The position numbers and the translations under genes are program-made. 64,000 nucleotides of DNA, from NCBI GenBank assembly GCA_037176725.1, contig JAZBRS010000026.1, forward strand, positions 155,383,501 to 155,447,500, read 5' to 3'. Below, in pieces: positions 58,301 to 64,000 of this stretch. The stretch comes from Posidonia oceanica (lineage: Eukaryota > Streptophyta > Magnoliopsida > Alismatales > Posidoniaceae). The notes beneath the pieces are model-generated. The model did no database searches, had not been told where the DNA came from, and saw nothing but the letters and a program-made list of their open reading frames with translations. The stretch's first letter is position 1, and each line of letters begins with the position of its first letter.

Positions 58301-58571
58301 GTCTTACATAAGACGCACCACATTCTACGTCTTACACTCAGAAATCCAAGAGCACCGACATACAGGTGTTGAACACAAGGTTCCTTGCATCTAACATAAG
58401 ACGCAAGCCCACTAGCGTCTAACACCTTGAGGCCAGAAAATCCACATTCCAGGTGTTGGACGCGGGATTTCTTGCGTCTAACATAAGATGTAGTATTTCC
58501 AACGTCTAACACCCTCAGATTCCAGATTAAATATCTAGCCTAAAATGCCATCTAAAAATCTGGGTCTTACA
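55349..58571 (-). mobile_element. Solo LTR, TGTAAC family (3223 bp), inserted in the LINE
   Basis: It starts TGTAACGACCC and ends GGGTCTTACA on the plus strand. It is flanked by perfect CTTTT duplications (55344-55348 and 58572-58576), and the LINE reading continues after it. Its middle (56180-56800) is the reverse complement of about 61490-61990, so it belongs to the same family as the 59764-62740 LTR but in opposite orientation. No coding is recognised. Ends of this kind occur in long-LTR Ty3 elements such as the Tekay/Del group, but this assignment is weak. Confidence 0.88.
57467..58513 (-). repeat. GTTGGACGC double-hairpin cassettes in the TGTAAC LTR
   Basis: Five cassettes lie at 57467-57526, 57706-57766, 58277-58337, 58366-58426 and 58453-58513. 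The typical form is GTGTTGGACGC, gap, GCGTCCAAC (or TTAC), then GACGC, gap, GCGTCCAACACC. The arms and the two-hairpin layout are the same as in the LTR of element C, which is otherwise unrelated. The last three are 89 and 87 bp apart. Confidence 0.88.
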
Positions 58572-58576
58572 CTTTT

Positions 58577-59607
58577 TCATGGGGAGTTGGGTTCCAACGT
58601 CTACTCCTTCAGCAATATTCTCCATATGCAAATTTACGGGGATCTAGCATCTACTGTCTCTACATGGCATGATTTTGTGAAGATGTCCTCTTACATGCAT
58701 GCTCTTATTGGGTTTCTCCTAGGATTTATTTGCTGGCATATCTGGAAGGAACGTTGCAATAGGAGATTCTCTAGTCATTATCGGGGTTGGTGGTAGGTTA
58801 CCATGGCAATTGTTGCTGAATGTAATCACATGTTACATCACAAGGGTTTCACTTCTATGGGTGGCCATGTTGATTCTCTCCTGCGTGTGGGTTTCAGTGT
58901 CCCTACCTCTCTTCTTGAATGCTGTTTTGTTGTCAGGTGGCTTCCTCCATCGTATGGATTCAAGGCCAACGTGGATGGCTCTTCGTCCTCATCTGGTGCA
59001 GGAGGTGGAGGTATTGTTAGAGACGAACGTGGCTAGGTGCAGCTAGCTTTCTCACATTACTATGGTGATATCATTAATAATGAAGCTGAGCTGAGAGCAA
59101 TTTGGGATCTTCTGGTTCTGTGTGACAAGCATGGTATTATGGTGACAGAGGTCTAGTTTGATTCCTTACAGGTGGTGCAAATGTTGCAAAGAAAGATTAA
59201 TGTTGGCTGGCGATGTAGCATTTGGTGGAGGCGTATTCTACAGAGGTTTTCAGTTAATTTCTCGCATTACTATTGGAAATGAAATGGGGTGGCGGACTTC
59301 TTGGCTAAGGAAGGTGGACGTCGGTATTCCAATCAGCTGTATCACAATTGCACTAAGCTTCCTAGGGAACTAAAGGGTATTTGTAATCTTGATAGTTGAG
59401 GGGTTCCTAGTTTGAAGACTAGAAGGAGTACAAGTAAGTCTTTTCTCCTTTCTTTTTTTCCCAATGGCATGGGTCTTGGAGAGAAGCTTTTTCAGACTAA
59501 CCTATGAACTGGTGATTGATGGGTTCATATCTTCTTTTTGAGGTGTATCATTCTTTTTGTACTCTTACCATTATCAATTAACTAAATTTTTATTGCCAAA
59601 AAAAAAG
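58577..59607 (+). pseudogene. L1-type LINE, second part: RNase H and 3' end
   Basis: It continues zf-RVT (FICWHIWKERCNRRF, about 58720-58770), then a plant LINE RNase H: WLPPSYGFKANVDGS with the first Asp (about 58960), GAGGGGIVRDERG, NNEAELRAIW with Glu (about 59080), FDSLQVVQML with Asp and NGVADFLAKEG with Asp (about 59290). Stops at 58794, 59034, near 59154, near 59281 and near 59395 break it. A 3' UTR and an A9 tract at about 59598-59606 end it, as in a target-primed insertion. Confidence 0.82.
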
Positions 59608-59763
59608 ATTTCTTCAACCCATTAACCCGATCCAACCTATTAGGTTAAATTGGGTTGAGTCGAGTTACGAGCTAAAGGTTGAAAAAATGGGTCATAACTT
59701 AAACCTTAATCCGTTAGGATAAAACGGGTTAGGGTACAGATTGACCCCTAGTCCGATACAACC
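59608..59763 (+). other. hAT subterminal region
   Basis: Repeated CCCATTAACCCG, GGGTTGAGTC and AACGGGTTAGGG motifs are typical of subterminal repeats of hAT elements. The region runs from the LINE tail to the solo LTR at 59764 and continues with CAATCCGACCCGTTGACACT at 62741. I link it to the transposase fragment at 54015, but it could be a separate hAT-type MITE. Confidence 0.5.
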
Positions 59764-59964
59764 TGTAACACCCGAAAATTCATTTCTCTTGTAATTATAC
59801 TTTTATAATGAATTCCTTGGCTGTGGTCGGGTGTTACTGGCCTTGCGGGTCCCACTTGAGTTGTTGTGGGGCCCCATCTGTGGTTTGTGTGGATCTCCAC
59901 TTGTATTTTATTGTGGAATTCCACTTGTGGTGGTTGGTGGGACAGATTGTGGTCTGGTCCCTGG

Positions 59965-60027
59965 CTTTCTCTCTCTCTTTCTCTCCCTCTCTCCCTCTCT
60001 CTCTCCCTCACTTTCTCTCCCTTCCTT

Positions 60028-60072
<45 letters not shown>

Positions 60073-60075
60073 TCC
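59965..60075 (+). repeat. CT-rich microsatellite
   Basis: Interrupted (CT)n with a clean run of about 19 CT units at about 60030-60067, followed by CCT/TCC-rich sequence up to about 60300. Confidence 0.93.
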
Positions 60076-61084
60076 CCTCCTCTCCCTCATGTGCCCTTTC
60101 CTTCCCTTCCCCTCCTCCCCCGCGCGTGCCATCTTCCCCCTTCCCCCTCACACATGCACCTCTTCCTCCTCCTCTCCTCCCCGCGCTCGTGCCCTAGCTT
60201 GGCCGGCGCAGCCCTCTCCTCCCCCCTCTCCCCATCCGTCTCCTCCTTCCTCCTCTCTCTCCCTCTTCCCCTCCTCTTCCTCTTCTTCTTCCTCTCCTTC
60301 GTGCGGTGGCGGCCGGCGGTGGTGCGGTGAGCTCCGGTCGTCGTCCTGGTGGAGCGGCGAGCCCAAATGCGGCGCGTGGAGCTCGGAGTGCGTGTGGATC
60401 GCTGGAGGACGGAGGTTGTCCCTCTGTTCCAAGGTACATGTCTCGCCCTAGGAGCTCTAAATATTTAGAAATTGATATGCATGTGTCCCTTGCCATGTTT
60501 TGAATGTTATGTTTGTGTTTGGCATTTTTTAGGGATTTATATGCATTTGAGTTGGATTTATCGGCTTGAGTTGGTTTATAGCTCAAATGTGGATTTTTGG
60601 TGGTTTCTTGAGTTGTGGGCTCAAGAATGGCCTTATTATGATTTAATTATGTCCCCTGCCATGATATTGTACTATGGTAGTGATTTGGTAATTTTAGAAA
60701 TTTTATGTGGCTTTTGGCCGGATTATGGTCCGAGTAGCTTAAATGCTTGTATAGTGGTTTTCCAGTGGATTCCGGTGTTTTGGGCATCGGATTGAGGCGA
60801 TTGTGATATATTTGTGTTGCTTGAGCTGAGACGCTTGTTTGCATATGTTGCACGCTTGGTTTGGCGTGGTTTTGATAGTGTTTTGAGATTTTTATAGAAA
60901 ATGGCTTGAATATTGGTTTTCTGGTGTTTTTGTGAGTTGCGTGCCTCGGAATGCTATATTGAGTATATGGTTGCATTCCTTGTTTTATTCTGGAGATTTC
61001 GGTGTATGGCACGCTAGTTTTGAAGTTTGATTCGGGTATTTTGGGTTTTAAGTTGGTTTTATAAGTTTTCTAAAATGGTCTGGA

Positions 61085-61252
61085 ACAGAGCGCCGTTGTT
61101 TGAACGGAGCGCCGTTTTTCCCTGATACGGAGCGCCATTTCTGGAATGGAGCACCGTTTTCTCCTGATCCGTAGCGCCGCTTTTGGGCGGAGCCCCATTT
61201 CCTGTAGAAAAATGGAGCACCAGTCCAAAACGGAGCACCGTTTCAGTGCAGA
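61085..61252 (+). repeat. GGAGCGCCGTTT short repeats
   Basis: About eight copies of GGAGCGCCGTTT or close variants, spaced 15 to 35 bp. AACGGAGCGCCGTT can fold with a 5-bp stem. They occupy a place in this LTR like that of the GTTGGACGC cassettes in its relative. Confidence 0.75.
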
Positions 61253-62740
61253 TTTGTGAGCCTTTACCCTGATCCGGCACTCCGATGAATTTCGGCGTGT
61301 CGAATCAGAGGCTGAGTGTTTTCTCAAGGAAATGTTTTCCAATGTGGTTTCGTCGGTTGAATTTGGGGTTTTTTGTGCTTTAGCCCCTGAGTTTAATAAA
61401 TGTTTTCAAAGAGATTTTAAGGAAAAATATGAATGGTTTGCAAATGTTTTTGTCGAGGTTTTCCGTGGCCGAAACCTGAGAGTTGTGTTGGCTGGACCCG
61501 AGGATGCGATGGCGTTTCTGGTGTGTCGCACACCTCGTCTGGGTTGAGGTTTGGGGGTTGGGATGCCGGCCGTACCTAGCGGTATCGTAGCAGTAGACTC
61601 GAGAGGTATGATACTCCTGCATAGTTGGGCGTGATACCCTAGTTGTTACGGGCACCGAGACTCGCTTGGTTTTGGGTGTTGGCTGAGCCTAGGGGTTGGA
61701 GCCTCTAGTGGTTCGGAGCACTGGTACTAGCTGAGCCTAGGGGTTGGAGCCTCTAGTGGTTCGGAGCACTGAGTTGAAGTCGCCGTATATTAGGCATGCC
61801 CTGTGGTTTGTCCTGATTGAGGACACCTCGCCCAGTTGGAGTGAGTAGCTTTCTCTGGTAAGGGATCACTTTTGAGGCGTCTCTAGTGGCGAGATGCCGG
61901 GACGAACACGCTCCTCTATAGGACGGGTGTTCGTGGCAGTGCAATGAGCTGCAGGGGTGAGTCCCTGGCTACTGCTTGAGGCTAGGTTGGTTGCTTGGCG
62001 CCAGGCAACATGATCAGTTGTGGTTTTGTGCTCGCAGGGCTGTGTTTTGGCTGTTGCTGGCCGTATTAGGCCTTGAGCTTTGCCTGAGTTTGGGCTTAGT
62101 GAGGTTTTGCTGTGTCTTGGGCCGTAGTAGGCCAGTTGCTTTCCCACCTAGTTATGACGTGTGATTTTGGTTTGAGCTTTGGACCGGTGGGCCGCGATAT
62201 TGATTGAGATTTGGTTTTTTTACGAGGTGTTTCCGCCTTGTTTTGGACCATATTGGGCTGAGTATTTCCCTAACCTGAGGGTTGGAGGATTTTGAGTGGT
62301 TCTGAGCTTTTGGGCCGGTGGACCGTACTTTGTGAAATATTTTGTAAACACCTGCTTTTCCCTGTTTTAGCATGTTGGCTTTGGGAAGGGTGTTTTATTT
62401 GATTATATTGCTTGTTGTGGAACCAGATTTTTGGGATTTTGCCGGTTGTACCGTATTTGAGGTTTTATACAGGTTTCTCGTGCGGTTTTCGTGAGGTGTG
62501 TGCTGGATGACGATTTCTAGGTCACTCACATGTGCTTTGTGTGGTTTTCAGTTGCAGGTGCAGATGGTTAGCTGGTTCGGAGTTTTAGTACATATAGTAG
62601 GAGTCACGTAGCTGTCTACTGTAGGTTCCTAGCACAGATATTTGTTATTTAGTCCAGTAGTTTATTGTAATTGTAATAGTTAAATAAGTTTTAAAAATTT
62701 ATTAGACTTGATTTTATTGGTAACGACTCAGATCGTTACA

Positions 62741-62764
62741 CAATCCGACCCGTTGACACTCCTA
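62741..62764 (+). other. Right end of the hAT element (inferred)
   Basis: CCGACCCGTTGACACTCCTA, read in reverse complement, is TAGGAGTGTCAACGGGTCGG. That resembles terminal inverted repeats of plant hAT elements, which commonly start TAGGGGTGTCAA. The left end and the 8-bp duplication cannot be seen in this window. Confidence 0.5.
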
Positions 62765-63110
62765 CATGTCACCAGGTTTGCTTCTACACGATCCTCATCT
62801 CACTTACCCATCCCGTGGGAGGCTGATTATAAATATTATGGGTCCCAAAGGTGGAGCTATGTGACCACTCTTACAACTCAAACATGATTTTATCTTCTTT
62901 TCCCGAGTGATACTTGACTTAAGCATCAGAAAAGATCAGACCAACCCGATGGTGTCTTCATTACCTTCCAAAGACACTTGAGCAGTCTAAGTAGTGCAAA
63001 TGATCCGGTTCAACAAAACTGGCTTGTCTGCTTCTTGCACGTTAGGGGCATGGTTAGAAAGTGAACATGAAATCTAATGATGGGTCTCTTATTTATCTAT
63101 TATGTTAAGG
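62765..63110 (+). repeat. Possible old LTR fragment
   Basis: A TATA-like TTATAAATATTATGGGTCCC (about 62825), then GTGATACTTGACTTAAGCATC, resembles promoter and R regions of some plant Ty3 LTRs. No ends or duplication are visible. Confidence 0.3.
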
Positions 63111-63668
63111 GAACACACCACGCTATGGACTAGACTTTAATGAAAGTCCTAAAATGTCCATTTTTCTTTTTTATTTAAGTCAAGAATTAAGGATAATTAA
63201 ATTTTTTCCTTTCAAAATTTCACTTTCGAAATTTACCACGTATCAACCATCCAAAAGCTCAAGAAAGTAACTCATGACCTCCGATACCATCCAACATATT
63301 TCCTTAATAAGAAATATTATGTTTGTACATTATGATTATCAATCATAATAAAAACACAAGAAAAGTAAAATAATAAACTTTTATATTTTTGAATTTTGAT
63401 TATTATAATCAATCATAACTAGATCCTATAGTTTCTAAACCATAATCCTTGATTAGTTATTTTAACATTTAAATTTTTATTTTGTATCACATGCAAATAA
63501 TAACAAAGTAATTATCATAGATTATCAAATTAATTTTTTAATTTTAAAAAAGTGAACCATAATAATTTTATACCAATTATAATAATAATTCCTAATCCTA
63601 ATTCATCTTCTCAATCTTTACAAATTTATAAAAATCAATACCAATCTTTTAGTTTTAAATTTCACTTT
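63111..63668 (+). other. AT-rich DNA without recognised features
   Basis: Very AT-rich sequence with short ATAATC and TTATTAT runs. I see no gene, repeat family or conserved motif. It may be the oldest sequence in the window. Confidence 0.5.
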
Positions 63669-64000
63669 GGGCTTGTTTGTTTGGTGGTTTTTAAATCACC
63701 AAACAATATTTTATCCATTTAAACCAAGAGTTTACAAACCAAACAGATTTTGTTTTTTTTAGCTGTCAGATGTGGCATGTAAATTGAGGCTTATTTTTGA
63801 ACTTCAGAAAAAACTCAATGGAGTGAGTTTTTGAGTTTTTTTTCACAACATGAGAGAAAAAAATCAACAAATGAGCCTATAATACACCAAAAAACAACAA
63901 ACAAATGGATTTGGCAAACATGGTTTTTCCATTTAAAAAAAATCTATGTACTACTTACAATACAGATTATTTAAAAAACCAAAAAATCAAACAATGGACC
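63669..64000. mobile_element. Candidate MITE, right end at or beyond the window edge
   Basis: The left side reads GGGCTTGTTTGTTTGGTGGT then TTTTAAATCACC. The reverse complement of the last bases reads GGTCCATTGTTTG then TTGGTTTTTTAAATAATC. These are similar inverted ends of about 35 bp around an AT-rich centre without coding, as in PIF/Harbinger- or hAT-type MITEs. The end in the window may not be the true end. Confidence 0.4.

Larger units (their letters stand above)
59764..62740 (+). mobile_element. Solo LTR, TGTAAC family (2977 bp)
   Basis: It starts TGTAACACCCGAAAATTC and ends GATCGTTACA. The flanks are CAACC (59759-59763) and CAATC (62741-62745), a target duplication with one change. 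The body includes a long pyrimidine tract (59965-60290), a GC-rich stretch (60290-60440), the GGAGCGCC repeats at 61085-61252, and a segment (61490-61990) shared in reverse with 55349-58571. Open frames in the pyrimidine tract are low complexity. No gene. Confidence 0.82.

Noticed and set aside
59831..60451. Ser/Leu/Pro-rich open frames near the CT microsatellite
   Set aside because: Low-complexity translation of CT and CCT repeats inside a solo LTR.

Overview
This window is transposable-element DNA from a plant nuclear genome, most likely a flowering plant with a large, repeat-rich genome. I see no host gene. The evidence for a plant is the Ty3/gypsy elements of the Tat/Ogre type: they have two RNase H domains, no chromodomain, a primer-binding site matching plant tRNA-Arg, and conserved Tat-type U5 motifs. 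An L1-type LINE with a C-terminal RNase H and the 3' end of a hAT element are also present. The species cannot be named from the sequence.

The window resolves into nested insertions. The outermost layer is a hAT transposon, whose transposase C-terminus lies near 54015-54150 and whose likely right end is near 62764. Tat-like element C sits in the hAT (visible part 38244-54014, 3' LTR 50930-54014). Element B is inserted in the pol of C (visible part 29590-38243, 3' LTR 36386-38243). Element A is inserted in the 5' LTR of B (1-29589). A is about 28.6 kb once its own insertion is removed and its off-window 5' LTR is counted. Two 6-kb solo LTRs of the A type sit in A (15507-21495, minus strand) and in the pol of C (38698-44714, perfect ACATG duplication). 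To the right, a LINE (54852-59607) lies in the hAT and is split by a 3.2-kb solo LTR (55349-58571, minus strand, perfect CTTTT duplication). A related solo LTR (59764-62740) lies in the hAT subterminal region.

Element A reads, left to right: LTR, tRNA-Arg primer site, leader, gag, protease, spacer, reverse transcriptase, RNase H, second RNase H, integrase, a conserved noncoding block, an extra DUF7745-like ORF, hairpin-rich repeat arrays, polypurine tract, LTR. Every coding part is broken by stops and frameshifts. C has the same right half. B keeps the same ends and leader but has no pol and only a gag remnant without the capsid region, so it is a non-autonomous relative.

The most unusual content is non-coding. 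All three Tat-like elements carry arrays of short inverted repeats between their last ORF and the polypurine tract, including a 12-bp CCCCTGGTATCA hairpin that shows wobble and compensatory changes. The LTRs carry further paired-hairpin cassettes. One of these (GTTGGACGC...GCGTCCAAC) occurs at about 228-bp spacing in the C LTR and again in the 55349-58571 LTR, which belongs to a different family. These cassettes are the best candidate here for something undescribed.
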